Part shown: one piece after another, positions 1-9,289 of the stretch
How the letters are laid out: each line of letters opens with the position of its first letter
Position numbering within the stretch: the stretch's first letter is position 1
Source of the DNA: DTU089 sp002440045
GTDB lineage: Bacteria; Bacillota; Clostridia; Oscillospirales; Acutalibacteraceae
Assembly: GCA_937885695.1 (NCBI GenBank)
Contig: CALABP010000055.1
Location: 1-64,000, forward strand
Direction: 5' to 3'
Length of the DNA: 64,000 nt
Made by a program: the position numbers and the translations under genes
The notes under the pieces: generated by a model
Told to the model about the DNA's origin: nothing
Seen by the model: the letters and a program-made list of their open reading frames with translations, nothing else
The model's database searches: none

Positions 1-84
1 ATACTTTGACTTTATTTTTTGGCTAAAATGGGTCACATCTATTTACAACGCAGATAAATTAAAAGCAAAAAAATGCAAATATAC

Positions 85-113
85 TTGAAAAAAGGCAACA
101 ATTAGTATAAAAT
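85..113 (+). promoter_or_regulatory. Candidate promoter of the pgk operon
   Basis: TTGAAA at 85-90 and TAAAAT at 108-113 are separated by 17 nt. This would give a leader of roughly 180 nt before pgk. The rest of positions 1-301 contains no convincing gene. The leader has a weak hairpin around 158-178 but no recognised riboswitch. Confidence 0.5.
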
Positions 114-301
114 ATTATTCGGTAAAATTTTGGTAGCTGTCGATTGAAGAAACGGCGCAAATCCTGACGGTGAGTTTTTCCCTGCCGTGCAAATTGCCGA
201 AGTATTGACTGCGGTGCTGCACATCGGGCGAAAATCATTATCAATGTTTGCACTTTTATTAATCGGCGCTTACTTCAACAAAAAGCAAAGGAGTCAAAAT
301 T

Positions 302-1513
302 ATGAGTCTCTTAAACAAAAAAACAGTTGACGACATCAATGCTAAGGGCAAAAGAGTTCTTGTCCGCTGTGATTTTAACGTTCCGCTTAAAGACGGTGTT
401 ATTACCGACGAAAACCGTATAACAGCCGCGCTTCCCACAATAAAGAAGCTTATCGGCGACGGCGCAAAGGTTATTCTTTGCTCGCACCTCGGCAAGGTTA
501 AAAACGGCCCCAACGAAAAAGAATCTCTTGCTCCCGTTGCCAAAAGACTTTCAGAGCTTCTCGGCAAAGAGGTTGTTTTTGCGGCGGATAACGACGTTGT
601 AGGCGAAAATGCCAAAAAGGCAGTAGCCGAAATGAAAGACGGCGACGTAGTTCTTCTTCAGAACACACGCTTCCGCCCCGAAGAGACGAAGAACGACGAA
701 AAGTTCTCAAAAGAGCTTGCATCTCTTTGCGATATTTTTGTTAACGACGCTTTCGGCGCCGCTCACCGTGCACACTGCTCTACAGTAGGCGTTGCATCTT
801 TTGTTAAAGAGTCCGCAGTCGGCTACCTTATGGGCAAAGAACTTAAATATCTCGGCAACGCCGTTGAAAATCCCGAAAGACCTTTCGTTACCATTCTCGG
901 CGGCGCAAAGGTTGCGGATAAGCTCAATGTTATTGAAAATCTTCTTAACAAGGCCGACACACTTATCATCGGCGGCGGTATGGCTTATACATTCCTTGCA
1001 GCAAAGGGTTACGGCGTAGGCAAGTCGCTTCTTGACGAAACCAAAATCGACTATTGCAAAAATATGATGGCAAAGGCAGAAGAAAAGGGCGTTAAGCTTC
1101 TTCTTCCCATTGACGTTACGGTTGTTAAGGATTTCCCAGACCCGATAGACGCTCCCGTTGACGTTGAATATTGCGACGCTGACAAGATTCCCGCAGACAA
1201 AGAGGGTCTTGACATCGGCCCCAAGACGGCAGAGCTTTATGCAGAAGCCGTTAAGAGTGCAAAAACTGTTGTTTGGAACGGACCTATGGGCGTTTTTGAG
1301 AACCCCACTCTTGCAAAGGGCACAATCGCCGTTGCTAAGAGCCTTGCCGAGACAGACGCTGTTACGATAATCGGCGGCGGCGACTCTGCGGCGGCTGTCA
1401 ACACGCTCGGCTTCGGCAGCAAAATGACCCACATTTCAACAGGCGGCGGCGCTTCTCTTGAATTCCTTGAGGGCAAGGCTCTTCCCGGAATTGAAGCCGT
1501 TAACGACAAATAA
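302..1513 (+). CDS. pgk: Phosphoglycerate kinase
   Basis: This 403-residue cytoplasmic enzyme of lower glycolysis transfers phosphate between 1,3-bisphosphoglycerate and ADP. Family marks seen are the N-terminal VRCDFNVPL substrate-binding stretch near residue 22, GGAKVADKL near residue 200, and the C-terminal GGGDSAAAV nucleotide-binding loop near residue 359. Length is normal for bacterial PGK. An AAAGGAG ribosome site lies 8 nt before the ATG. It is the first gene of a pgk-tpiA-gpmI run. The gap gene that often precedes pgk is not within the 301 bases available upstream. Confidence 0.98.
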   Translation: MSLLNKKTVDDINAKGKRVLVRCDFNVPLKDGVITDENRITAALPTIKKLIGDGAKVILCSHLGKVKNGPNEKESLAPVAKRLSELLGKEVVFAADNDVVGENAKKAVAEMKDGDVVLLQNTRFRPEETKNDEKFSKELASLCDIFVNDAFGAAHRAHCSTVGVASFVKESAVGYLMGKELKYLGNAVENPERPFVTILGGAKVADKLNVIENLLNKADTLIIGGGMAYTFLAAKGYGVGKSLLDETKIDYCKNMMAKAEEKGVKLLLPIDVTVVKDFPDPIDAPVDVEYCDADKIPADKEGLDIGPKTAELYAEAVKSAKTVVWNGPMGVFENPTLAKGTIAVAKSLAETDAVTIIGGGDSAAAVNTLGFGSKMTHISTGGGASLEFLEGKALPGIEAVNDK

Positions 1514-1529
1514 TTTCAGAATTTAAGCA

Positions 1530-1579
1530 CGGCTTTTCGGCGTGTGCCGAAAAGCGCTCGCCGAAAAGCCGATTTTTTT
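1530..1579 (+). terminator. Hairpin with two alternative pairings between pgk and tpiA
   Basis: The arm at 1530-1541 (CGGCTTTTCGGC) can pair with 1546-1554, giving a tight hairpin with no T-run behind it. It can instead pair with 1560-1571, giving a longer stem followed directly by T7 at 1573-1579. The second form is a terminator, so this is either a partial internal terminator that sets pgk:tpiA ratios or an attenuator. Confidence 0.65.
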
Positions 1580-1599
1580 AAAAAGGAAGATATGTTAAA

Positions 1600-2367
1600 A
1601 TGAATAAAGCTCTTCGCAAGGCAGTTATTGCCGGCAACTGGAAGATGAACAAAACCCCCGACGAGGCAAAAGAAATAATCAACGCCATGAAGCCCCTTGT
1701 TGCAGACGCAGATTGCGACGTTGTTCTTTGCGTTCCTTATATCGACATTTTTGCGGCTCAGGAGGCGGCAAAAGGCTCAAACATCAAAATCGGCGCAGAA
1801 AACTGCCACTGGGCAGAAAGCGGCGCTTTCACAGGCGAGGTTTCGGCGCCCATGCTCAAAAGTATCGGCGTTGAATACGTTATAATCGGCCACTCCGAAA
1901 GAAGACAGTATTTCGGCGAGACCGACGAAACGGTAAACAAAAGAGTAAGAGCGGCTCTTGACAGCGGCCTTAAAGTAATCCTTTGCGTAGGCGAGCTTCT
2001 TTCGGAGCGCGAGCAGGGCATTACAAACGAGGTTGTCCGCAAGCAGACAAAGGTTGCTCTCGGCGGCGTTTCGCACGAGGAGCTTGACAATATCATCATA
2101 GCTTATGAGCCTGTTTGGGCAATCGGCACGGGCAAAACCGCAACCGCAGACCAGGCAAACGAAGTTAACCACGCAATCCGCGAGGTTGTCGGCGAGCTTT
2201 ATTGCCCCCATTGCGCGGCAGGTCTTACGATTCAGTACGGCGGCTCTATGAACGCAAAGAACGCAGAAGAGCTTCTTTCAAAAGAGGATGTTGACGGCGG
2301 TCTTATCGGCGGCGCTTCGCTTAAAGCCGAGGATTTCTCGGTAATAGTTAAAGCCGCAAGCAAATAA
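1600..2367 (+). CDS. tpiA: Triose-phosphate isomerase
   Basis: This 255-residue TIM-barrel enzyme interconverts dihydroxyacetone phosphate and glyceraldehyde 3-phosphate. The NWKMNK motif is near residue 13, the catalytic histidine sits in GHSERR near residue 98, and the catalytic glutamate sits in YEPVWAIGTG near residue 170. The phosphate-binding YGGSM and GGLIGGASL loops are present near the C-terminus. It starts after an AAAGGAAG ribosome site, 86 nt behind pgk, and shares its operon apart from the intervening hairpin. Confidence 0.98.
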   Translation: MNKALRKAVIAGNWKMNKTPDEAKEIINAMKPLVADADCDVVLCVPYIDIFAAQEAAKGSNIKIGAENCHWAESGAFTGEVSAPMLKSIGVEYVIIGHSERRQYFGETDETVNKRVRAALDSGLKVILCVGELLSEREQGITNEVVRKQTKVALGGVSHEELDNIIIAYEPVWAIGTGKTATADQANEVNHAIREVVGELYCPHCAAGLTIQYGGSMNAKNAEELLSKEDVDGGLIGGASLKAEDFSVIVKAASK

Positions 2368-2382
2368 AAATAATTGAAAAAT

Positions 2383-2414
2383 GCCGCACTCGGTAATATT
2401 TTTCCGAATGCGGC
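2383..2414 (+). terminator. Imperfect hairpin between tpiA and gpmI
   Basis: GCCGCA-TCGG pairs with CCGA-TGCGGC around a T-rich loop. The T-run behind it is weak, so it may only attenuate or protect mRNA ends. Confidence 0.4.
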
Positions 2415-2447
2415 GACTTGATTTTTAGATTGTAAAGGAAGATTATA

Positions 2448-4016
2448 ATGGCAGAAAAGATTGTTCTTGTCGTAATGGACGGCGTGGGCTTTTCAAAAAC
2501 AGGTCTCGGCGACGCTGTTTCGCTTGCAAACACGCCCACCCTTGACAGACTTTTAAAAGAATGCCCCAATACGCGCCTTAAAGCCCACGGAACGGCTGTG
2601 GGTCTCCCTTCTGACGACGATATGGGCAACAGCGAGGTCGGTCACAATGCTCTCGGCTGCGGTCAGATATATTCGCAGGGCGCAAAGCTTGTTAACGAGT
2701 CAATAGAAAGCGGAAAAATCTATTCCTCTGCTGCATGGGGCGAGCTTGTGGGCAACTGCAAAAGCAAAAATTCAGCACTTCATTTTATCGGACTTCTTTC
2801 GGATGGCAACGTTCATTCAAACATTTCGCACCTTATTGCAATGCTTAAAGAAGCAAAAAAAGAGGGCGTAAAAAATGTTCGCGTGCACATTCTTCTTGAC
2901 GGAAGAGACGTTCCCGCAACATCTGCTTTAACTTATGTGGACGAGCTTGAAAACACGCTTTCACAGCTTAACGACAGCACCTTCTGCGGCAAAATCGCTT
3001 CGGGCGGCGGCAGAATGAAAATTACCATGGACAGATACCAGGCAGACTGGGATATGGTAAAGCGCGGCTGGGAAACCCACGTTTTGGGCAAAGGCAGACA
3101 GTTTAATTCGGCAAAAGAGGCTATAGAAACATATCGTGCAGAAGAAAGCGGCGTTATCGACCAGGACCTTCCGCCGTTCGTTATTGCCGAAAACGGCGAG
3201 CCTGTAGGCAAAATTGTTGACGGCGACAGCGTTGTTCTTTTCAACTTCCGCGGCGACCGTGCACTTGAACTGAGCATGGCGTTTGACTATGACGATTTTA
3301 CTTTCTTTGACAGAGGCAAAAAGCCCGATGTTGTTTATGCCGGTATGCTTCAGTATGACGGCGACCTTAAAATACCCGAAAGATACCTTGTTAATCCGCC
3401 CGAAATCAAAAATACTCTTACAGAGCTTCTTGTTAAAGAGGGTATGAACGAATACGCGGTTTCGGAAACACAGAAATACGGTCACGTTACTTATTTCTGG
3501 AACGGTAACAGAAGTGAAAAGTTCAGCGAAGAGCTTGAAACATATTACGAAATTCCATCGGACAAGGTTTCGTTTGACGAGCGCCCGTGGATGAAATCGG
3601 CAGAAGTTACCGACGCGGTTATTGATGCTATGAAGAGCGGCAAATATGACTTTATTCGCTGCAATTATCCCAACGGCGATATGGTAGGCCACACAGGCAG
3701 CCTTGACGCAACAAGAGTTGCCGTTGAAGCGGTTGATTTGGGGCTTGCAAGAGTGCTTAAAGCCGCCGACGAGACGGGCTATACCGTTCTTATTACTGCC
3801 GACCACGGCAACGCCGACGAAATGCTCGAAAAGAACAAAAAGGGTGTTATTCAGGTAAGAACGGCTCATTCGCTTAACCCCGTTCCCTTCATTATTTACA
3901 GCAAAACAAAATATGAAATCAAGGACGGCGCTTACGGACTTGCAAACGTAGCACCCACGGTTGCCGCAATATTCGGTATTAAACCGTTTGATTCATGGGA
4001 AAAATCAATGATATAA
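2448..4016 (+). CDS. gpmI: 2,3-bisphosphoglycerate-independent phosphoglycerate mutase
   Basis: This 522-residue enzyme is a member of the alkaline-phosphatase superfamily using two metal ions. It interconverts 3- and 2-phosphoglycerate. The N-terminal MDGVG metal site, the nucleophile serine in DMGNSEVGH near residue 62, the GGGRMKITMDRY transferase-domain motif and the C-terminal TADHGNADEM metal site are all visible. Length is typical for GpmI. It follows tpiA by 80 nt with an AAAGGAAG ribosome site, completing the lower-glycolysis operon. The normal partners gap and eno are not in view. Confidence 0.97.
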   Translation: MAEKIVLVVMDGVGFSKTGLGDAVSLANTPTLDRLLKECPNTRLKAHGTAVGLPSDDDMGNSEVGHNALGCGQIYSQGAKLVNESIESGKIYSSAAWGELVGNCKSKNSALHFIGLLSDGNVHSNISHLIAMLKEAKKEGVKNVRVHILLDGRDVPATSALTYVDELENTLSQLNDSTFCGKIASGGGRMKITMDRYQADWDMVKRGWETHVLGKGRQFNSAKEAIETYRAEESGVIDQDLPPFVIAENGEPVGKIVDGDSVVLFNFRGDRALELSMAFDYDDFTFFDRGKKPDVVYAGMLQYDGDLKIPERYLVNPPEIKNTLTELLVKEGMNEYAVSETQKYGHVTYFWNGNRSEKFSEELETYYEIPSDKVSFDERPWMKSAEVTDAVIDAMKSGKYDFIRCNYPNGDMVGHTGSLDATRVAVEAVDLGLARVLKAADETGYTVLITADHGNADEMLEKNKKGVIQVRTAHSLNPVPFIIYSKTKYEIKDGAYGLANVAPTVAAIFGIKPFDSWEKSMI

Positions 4017-4086
4017 ATAAGCGAATATAAGAATGCCAAAATTGTGCTTTTTGCGTACGGCATTTGAAAAATTCCTCTTAGAAAGG

Positions 4087-4123
4087 GCAGAGCTGTAAAA
4101 GTTTTTACGGCTCTGCGTTTTTT
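4087..4123 (+). terminator. Rho-independent terminator after gpmI
   Basis: The GCAGAGC/GCTCTGC stem, extended by complementary A and T runs, is followed by T6-7. It ends the glycolytic operon. Confidence 0.85.
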
Positions 4124-4131
4124 AAAGATAT

Positions 4132-4172
4132 AAAAAACGTTCGGATTGCGTTTGGCAGTCCGAACATTTTTT
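4132..4172. terminator. Bidirectional terminator between convergent genes
   Basis: The GTTCGGA/TCCGAAC stem is flanked by A6 on the left and T6 on the right. It can therefore stop transcription from gpmI and from the leftward M28 peptidase gene. Confidence 0.8.
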
Positions 4173-4190
4173 ATAGTTATAATTATTAAA

Positions 4191-5432
4191 TTACTGCTTT
4201 GCGCCGTTATCAAACATTTCAAGCGCTTTTACGCTTACGGCGAAGCAACCCGCAAGACCCTCGGCGTTCATATTGTCATATGTATCGCGGCGGGTGTGAT
4301 AATAATCTTCAAGCTTGTGGTTAAGACCCGTAATGCCCGTTGCCCTGAAGCCAGCCTGTGCAAATGCGGCTGAGTCGGTTGCGCCGCCGAGCGGGGGAAC
4401 CATACCCTTTGTGCAGTGAATATTAAGCTCTTTTGCAGCCTCCATAAAGAGGTCCGAAGCGTCTTTGTCAACCTTAACCGTGCCGTTGAGGTCGCGGTAG
4501 TTTGTCATAAGATATTTCGGGTCGTGAATTGTGTCGTAAGAAAGAATGATTGTGGGAACGTCGTCAAACTCGCCCTTGTGCGCTTCGCACCAAGCCTTTG
4601 AGCCGCGAAGCCCCGCTTCTTCGGAGCCTGTAAGAATAACGCCGAGCTCTGTGTTCTGAAGCTCAATTCCCTCGTCTTTAAGAGCCTTTAAAATCGCAAT
4701 GCCCATATAACAGCCCGAAAGATTGTCGTTTGCGCCGTCAACAACGCGGTTTTTGTTCCACATAAAGTAAAGACCGAAAAGGAAAGGAACGAATATAAGT
4801 CCGCAAAGAGCGGCTTTAAAGAAAGGCGAGGCGGTGTCGATAAGTCCGAGATGCACGCCGTTTTTTGCTATGTATACTATTGAAAGAACGAGATAATACA
4901 AAGCGCCGACGCCGCAGATGATTGCGTGACCTTCAAAGCCGACGCCGCCGAGCTTGTAGTTTACGGGCCATTCCCAAGCGGCGTCGGGGTGGCCGTTGAA
5001 CATTATGCGGCGCTTAACTTCGCCTGTGGGTGCTTTAAGAGCAGTTACGTTGTGCCCCGTTTTTTCGGGGAAAAAGCGGTCAACGGCTTTTTTGTAAAGA
5101 CCGAACTGCAAAAATGCAATTACAAGACCCAAAACAATAAGAACTATTGAAAGCACGGGCAAAACAAAGAAGAGTGCGACTGCCGCAAGAACAAAAGTGA
5201 TTGTAAAGTAAATCCAGCCGAAAAACGAGCCGGGGTTTTCTTTAAAGCTTTCTACGCTTACTCTGTCGCATCCGCAGTCGTTTTTAAGAACGTCTGCCAT
5301 ATACTCGCACGCCTGTTTTTCGCCGTTTGAGCCGGGGTCGCGTTTTTCAAAGGTTTTGCAAATATGTGTGATTTCATCAATCATATACTTTGCAAAAAAG
5401 TCTTTTTTCTCAATGATTTTTTTTAGCTCCAT
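4191..5432 (-). CDS. M28-family metallopeptidase with internal membrane segments
   Basis: This 413-residue protein carries the M28 aminopeptidase metal set: GHPDAAW (His148), GANDNLSG (Asp236), GSEEAG (Glu271/272), Asp300 and a late histidine near YYHTRRD. Unusually, two hydrophobic regions (about residues 71-112, and 170-225 as two spans) interrupt the catalytic fold on either side of the first metal ligand. The enzyme should therefore be a membrane-bound di-zinc exopeptidase. Which side of the membrane it faces is unclear, because no signal peptide precedes it. It is monocistronic with its own promoter. Substrate is unknown. Confidence 0.85.
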   Translation of the reverse strand: MELKKIIEKKDFFAKYMIDEITHICKTFEKRDPGSNGEKQACEYMADVLKNDCGCDRVSVESFKENPGSFFGWIYFTITFVLAAVALFFVLPVLSIVLIVLGLVIAFLQFGLYKKAVDRFFPEKTGHNVTALKAPTGEVKRRIMFNGHPDAAWEWPVNYKLGGVGFEGHAIICGVGALYYLVLSIVYIAKNGVHLGLIDTASPFFKAALCGLIFVPFLFGLYFMWNKNRVVDGANDNLSGCYMGIAILKALKDEGIELQNTELGVILTGSEEAGLRGSKAWCEAHKGEFDDVPTIILSYDTIHDPKYLMTNYRDLNGTVKVDKDASDLFMEAAKELNIHCTKGMVPPLGGATDSAAFAQAGFRATGITGLNHKLEDYYHTRRDTYDNMNAEGLAGCFAVSVKALEMFDNGAKQ

Positions 5433-5461
5433 ATCCTAATCTCCTTTTTGGAATATGTTTT

Positions 5462-5490
5462 ATTTTATTAAAATATACAGAATTTGTCAA
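5462..5490 (-). promoter_or_regulatory. Promoter of the M28 peptidase gene
   Basis: On the minus strand, TTGACA (complement of 5485-5490) is followed by 17 nt and TAAAAT (complement of 5462-5467). This lies just upstream of an AAAAGGAG ribosome site. Confidence 0.75.
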
Positions 5491-5535
5491 GTTAATATTC
5501 GGGCAGCAGCCGATTACAGACGGCGGTGCGGGCTA

Positions 5536-6123
5536 TTATTTGTGAACGCTCTCGCAGTCGGTTTCTTTAGAAGCGTTAACAAGCTCTTCGTACTCCGCTT
5601 TCATAAATTGAAGCGCCTTGTGCGTTGTGTAGCAGTCCGAAAGCGCACGGTGGGCGTTTTCGTTTACTATATTATAGCGCTCTGCAAGGTCCGAAAGCTT
5701 GTGGTGCTTCATATCTTTATGAAGCTTTCGCGAAATTTTCATTGTGTCAAACGTATCGTTTAAAAACGCCGTGCCGATAAAAAGCGCGCGGTCATAAATA
5801 AAGCGCATATCAAATCCCACGTTGTGCCCGACAATTATATCGTCGCCCGCAAAATATAAAAATTCGGGTAAAACATATTCTATTCCGTCGGCGTCTTGAA
5901 CCGTTTCGTCCGAAATGCCCGTAAGAGCGGTTACTGCGGGCGGAATGTGCCTTATGGGCTTTACAAGGTGAGAAAATTCATCAACCACCTTGCCGCCGCG
6001 CACGCAAAGCGCGCCTATTTCTATTATTTCACTGTGCAAAGAGCTTACGCCCGTTGTTTCGATGTCAAGCACCGTGTAATCGCTCGGGAAAGTAATCTCC
6101 GGAAGTTTGTTTTTAAAAATCAA
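5536..6123 (-). CDS. DnaQ-like 3'-5' exonuclease
   Basis: This 195-residue stand-alone exonuclease of the DnaQ/DEDDh superfamily has ExoI (LDIETTG), ExoII (HNVGFDMRF) and ExoIII (HRALSDCYTT) motifs in order, and the histidine marks the DEDDh type. It resembles the epsilon-like proteins common in Clostridia rather than a PolC domain. The start is TTG, with an AAGGTG ribosome site 9 nt upstream. It lies 22 nt after the leftward EEP gene and is probably co-transcribed with it. Whether it acts in proofreading, repair or RNA turnover cannot be told from sequence. Confidence 0.9.
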   Translation of the reverse strand: MIFKNKLPEITFPSDYTVLDIETTGVSSLHSEIIEIGALCVRGGKVVDEFSHLVKPIRHIPPAVTALTGISDETVQDADGIEYVLPEFLYFAGDDIIVGHNVGFDMRFIYDRALFIGTAFLNDTFDTMKISRKLHKDMKHHKLSDLAERYNIVNENAHRALSDCYTTHKALQFMKAEYEELVNASKETDCESVHK

Positions 6124-6145
6124 TATCTGTCACACCTTAGAAAAA

Positions 6146-7078
6146 TTAACTTAAAATAATATCGGCATATATCGGAAAATGGTCGCTGATTTCTTTTGTG
6201 TATTCGTCGGACACGACGCCGAAAGCTTCAACCGAAGCGTTGCCCAAAAGAAAAATATGGTCGTTTGAAAGCGCGTCGGCGCTTTTAAGAGTGCCGCTCA
6301 ATGTGTTTTTTGCAACAAGCTTTGTATCCGAAAAAACGCTTTTTAAAACAGAATATATTTCAAAAGCGTCAACGCCCGAGTCGGTTGTGCGCTCCTCTTT
6401 TGAATTGAAGTCGCCCGCAATAATCACGGGGCAGTTATTTTCGCTTTCAAGCTTTTTGGAAAGGGCAGAAAGCTCGGAGCACTGCGAGCGCACGGTTACA
6501 ATATCTTCGCCTTCAAGCGCATATCTTAAAAAGCCGAGATGCGTTGAAATAACCGCAAACCTCTTGTTTGAAGCCTTGTGCAAAAATATGCCGTATACCG
6601 CGCGGCGCGTGCGCATATCGTCGCCGTTTTCATATTCAAGGTCGCCGCTTTTTAAAAGCTTCAGCGTTTTTGAATTGAAAATCACGGTTGTCATTTTCAT
6701 TCCGAGAAAGCTTGTTACGGGTCTTAAAGAGCGGTAATCGCTCCTGTTTTTTTCAAGACAGCAAAACCAATTAAAGCTTTCCTCCTGAAGGCATAAAACA
6801 TCGGGAAGAAGCTCGTTTCGCATGGTCAAAAAGCGTTCTGCGCGCGGTGAAACCTCGCCTCCGCCGAAGCCGTCGTAATCTGCAAGAAGGTTAAACGACA
6901 TTATTCTTACGGCGCCGTCGGCTTTTTCTTTGAAAGTGTCATAACCGTTTGAAACGCTGCTTTGCGCGCCAGACGCCGCAACAGAGCCGTATTTTGAAAC
7001 AATTCCGAAATATGAAACGGCGGGTAAACTGAAAAGCAGGATAAGGACAATTAACGTCCGTTTTAAAAATTTCTTCAT
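6146..7078 (-). CDS. Secreted or membrane-anchored endonuclease/exonuclease/phosphatase family protein
   Basis: This 310-residue protein starts with a basic, hydrophobic N-terminal segment (about residues 7-27), a signal anchor or signal peptide. The EEP fold follows: MSFNLLAD, the metal glutamate in LCLQEE, ISTHLG, AGDFNSKEE, and the catalytic SDHFPIYAD near the end. Such proteins cleave phosphodiester bonds in nucleic acids, sphingomyelin or inositol phosphates. The extracytoplasmic location argues for nutrient or lipid hydrolysis rather than DNA repair. It lies just downstream of the ABC/DUF1854 unit but across a 48-nt gap. Confidence 0.85.
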   Translation of the reverse strand: MKKFLKRTLIVLILLFSLPAVSYFGIVSKYGSVAASGAQSSVSNGYDTFKEKADGAVRIMSFNLLADYDGFGGGEVSPRAERFLTMRNELLPDVLCLQEESFNWFCCLEKNRSDYRSLRPVTSFLGMKMTTVIFNSKTLKLLKSGDLEYENGDDMRTRRAVYGIFLHKASNKRFAVISTHLGFLRYALEGEDIVTVRSQCSELSALSKKLESENNCPVIIAGDFNSKEERTTDSGVDAFEIYSVLKSVFSDTKLVAKNTLSGTLKSADALSNDHIFLLGNASVEAFGVVSDEYTKEISDHFPIYADIILS

Positions 7079-7126
7079 TTTAATATTGTGCGTTCGGTTC
7101 TTAGCATTATGCTCTGTTTTTAAAGT

Positions 7127-9289
7127 TTATCTTAACTTTGCGGTGCTTCTTTGCGCGGTGACAAGCGCCCTGTAAATGCCGTCTTTATTCATAAGCTCTT
7201 CGTGCGTGCCCGTTTCAACAACGGTGCCTTTTTCTATTACGGCAAGGCTGTCGGCGTTTTTAAGAGTTGAAAGTCTGTGGGCTATTGCAATTGTCGTTCT
7301 GCCTTTTGTGAGCCTTGCAAGAGCCTCCTGAATTTTCAATTCCGTTTCGGGGTCCAAAGAAGCGGTGGCTTCGTCAAGAATAAGTATATCGGGCTTTTTC
7401 AAAACGGCGCGCGCAATGCTGAGCCTTTGGCGCTCGCCGCCCGAAAGCGTGTGGCCGTTTTCGCCTATCACCGTGTTGTAGCCATCGGGCAAATCAATAA
7501 TAAATTCGTGGGCGTTTGCCGCCTTTGCCGCTGCAATAACCTCTTCTTTTGAGGCGTTTTTTTGCGAATAGGCAATGTTGTCAAAAACACTGCCCGAGAA
7601 AAGGTAGGTTTCCTGAAAAACAACGCCGATGCGGTTTCTTAAATCCTGTTGGCTTATTGAGCGAATATCCGTACCGCCGATTTTTACAGCGCCGGAGGTC
7701 GGGTCATAAAGCCGCATACAAAGGTTTATGAGCGTTGACTTGCCCGCGCCCGAATGCCCCACAAGACCGAGCATTTTGCCCGGCTCGATTTTGAGATTGA
7801 CGTTTTTTAACACCGGCTCATATGATTTATAGCCGAAATAAACGTTTTGAAACTCAATTCCGCCGCGTGCGTCAAAGCTTTCGGGCGTTTTAACGTCGCT
7901 TACCTTCGGCTGTTCGTCGATTATTTCATATATTTTAAGAAGCGCGGTCGAAGCGTCCGCAAGACGTTTCGGGAACATCGAAAGCCAGTCGAGCGGCGCA
8001 TAAAGATAGGCAAGATAAAGATTGAATCTTGTAAGCTCGCCTAAAGTGAGCTTTCCGTCAAGCACCATTTTGCCGCCGATAAGTAAAACAAATATTTCGC
8101 CGAACGCCATAAGCTCGCCGACAAACGGGAACGTTAACGCCCAATATTTTTCGTTTGAAGCCGAAACATCGGCAAGCTTTTTTGAAGCGTCTGCAAATTT
8201 TTTAATTTCTCTGTCCTCGTTGCCGAAGGATTTTACAACTCTTATGCCTTTGATTATATCGTGAAGAATGGCGGTTGCGCGCGTGTCGGCACGCCACTGG
8301 CGCATATAGCGCATACGCGTGGACTTGTGAAAGCGCGACAGGAGTATAAGCCCGAGCGGCACGGGGGAGAGCACAAGAAGCGTAAGCGTAACGTTTGTTG
8401 ATAAAAGAATTGCGATAATTACAGCAAACATTATTGCCTGTTCTATAAGATAGCGCCCCTGCTCGTTGAAAAAATCCTTTACGCGCTCGGTGTCTTTTGT
8501 TACGCGGTGAATAAGATTGCCCGCGCTTCTGCCCGAAACTGACGAAAGCGAAAGAGCCTGTATTTTATCGTATACTATAAGGCGCAGGTCCGAGGAAAAG
8601 CCCGAGCCGACGCGGTTTGAAATGCGCGCGCTTAAAACACCGAGAATCTTTGAGAGCATAAACACAGCCGCCATTGAAACGGCAATAACGATTATGCCCG
8701 TGGTTTTTGAAGAAAAATATGGCGTTGCGCCGTCTTTGGGCACTAAATAGTTGTCTAAAAGCAGGCTGTTAAAAAGCGGCAAAACGGCGTTTAAAACGTT
8801 TGCCGCAGTAAGAAGCAGTGCCGCAAAAACAACCTTTTTCATATAAGGTTTAAAATATGTGAAGGCGCGCCCGAAAACATACGTCTTTTTAACGCAGTAG
8901 GTGCAAACGCTCATACCTTTTAAAAGGTGGCGGTGGCACTTTGGGCACACGGGCATATCCGCAACGCTGATTTCGGTCACTTCTCCTGTAGTTAAAAAGT
9001 GATTAAGCACCTTTACAAATTCGCCTATTTCATAAACAAGGCTCATTGAAAAGCGGCATATTAAAATGTTTTCACTGCCGTCGTCTTTTGCGCCGTTTTT
9101 CACAAGCTCAAGCCGTCCGCAGCCGATGTCGGTATATTGCACCGCTTCTTTAACGTCTTTAAGACTGTAATTTTCAGAACAGCCGTCGGCTGTGACCGAT
9201 AAAACGCCGTCTTTAAGAGTCAGCGTGCCCTCTGTGGGGGCGCTTTGCTTTGTTAAGTCAAAACTTACTTTTACTTCGTTCATATTCAT
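7127..9289 (-). CDS. ABC exporter half-transporter with N-terminal zinc ribbon (downstream copy)
   Basis: This 720-residue protein has four parts: a beta-rich N-terminal region (1-110), a zinc ribbon with C115-x2-C118 and C129-x2-C132, a six-helix exporter membrane domain (about 148-440), and an ATPase domain. The ATPase has Walker A GHSGAGKST near 512, signature LSGGE near 615, Walker B ILILDEA near 636 and the H-loop histidine in IAHRLST. Its ATG overlaps the stop of the DUF1854 gene (TGATG), so the two are translationally coupled. With the homologous 797-residue protein upstream it probably forms a heterodimeric exporter. Substrate is unknown. DUF1854/ABC pairs are known from cyanophycin gene clusters, but no such genes are visible here. 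Confidence 0.92.
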   Translation of the reverse strand: MNMNEVKVSFDLTKQSAPTEGTLTLKDGVLSVTADGCSENYSLKDVKEAVQYTDIGCGRLELVKNGAKDDGSENILICRFSMSLVYEIGEFVKVLNHFLTTGEVTEISVADMPVCPKCHRHLLKGMSVCTYCVKKTYVFGRAFTYFKPYMKKVVFAALLLTAANVLNAVLPLFNSLLLDNYLVPKDGATPYFSSKTTGIIVIAVSMAAVFMLSKILGVLSARISNRVGSGFSSDLRLIVYDKIQALSLSSVSGRSAGNLIHRVTKDTERVKDFFNEQGRYLIEQAIMFAVIIAILLSTNVTLTLLVLSPVPLGLILLSRFHKSTRMRYMRQWRADTRATAILHDIIKGIRVVKSFGNEDREIKKFADASKKLADVSASNEKYWALTFPFVGELMAFGEIFVLLIGGKMVLDGKLTLGELTRFNLYLAYLYAPLDWLSMFPKRLADASTALLKIYEIIDEQPKVSDVKTPESFDARGGIEFQNVYFGYKSYEPVLKNVNLKIEPGKMLGLVGHSGAGKSTLINLCMRLYDPTSGAVKIGGTDIRSISQQDLRNRIGVVFQETYLFSGSVFDNIAYSQKNASKEEVIAAAKAANAHEFIIDLPDGYNTVIGENGHTLSGGERQRLSIARAVLKKPDILILDEATASLDPETELKIQEALARLTKGRTTIAIAHRLSTLKNADSLAVIEKGTVVETGTHEELMNKDGIYRALVTAQRSTAKLR

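Noticed and set aside
59..301. Minus-strand open frame and possible leader peptide before pgk
   Set aside because: No ribosome site, composition unlike the coding regions, and it overlaps the pgk promoter and leader.
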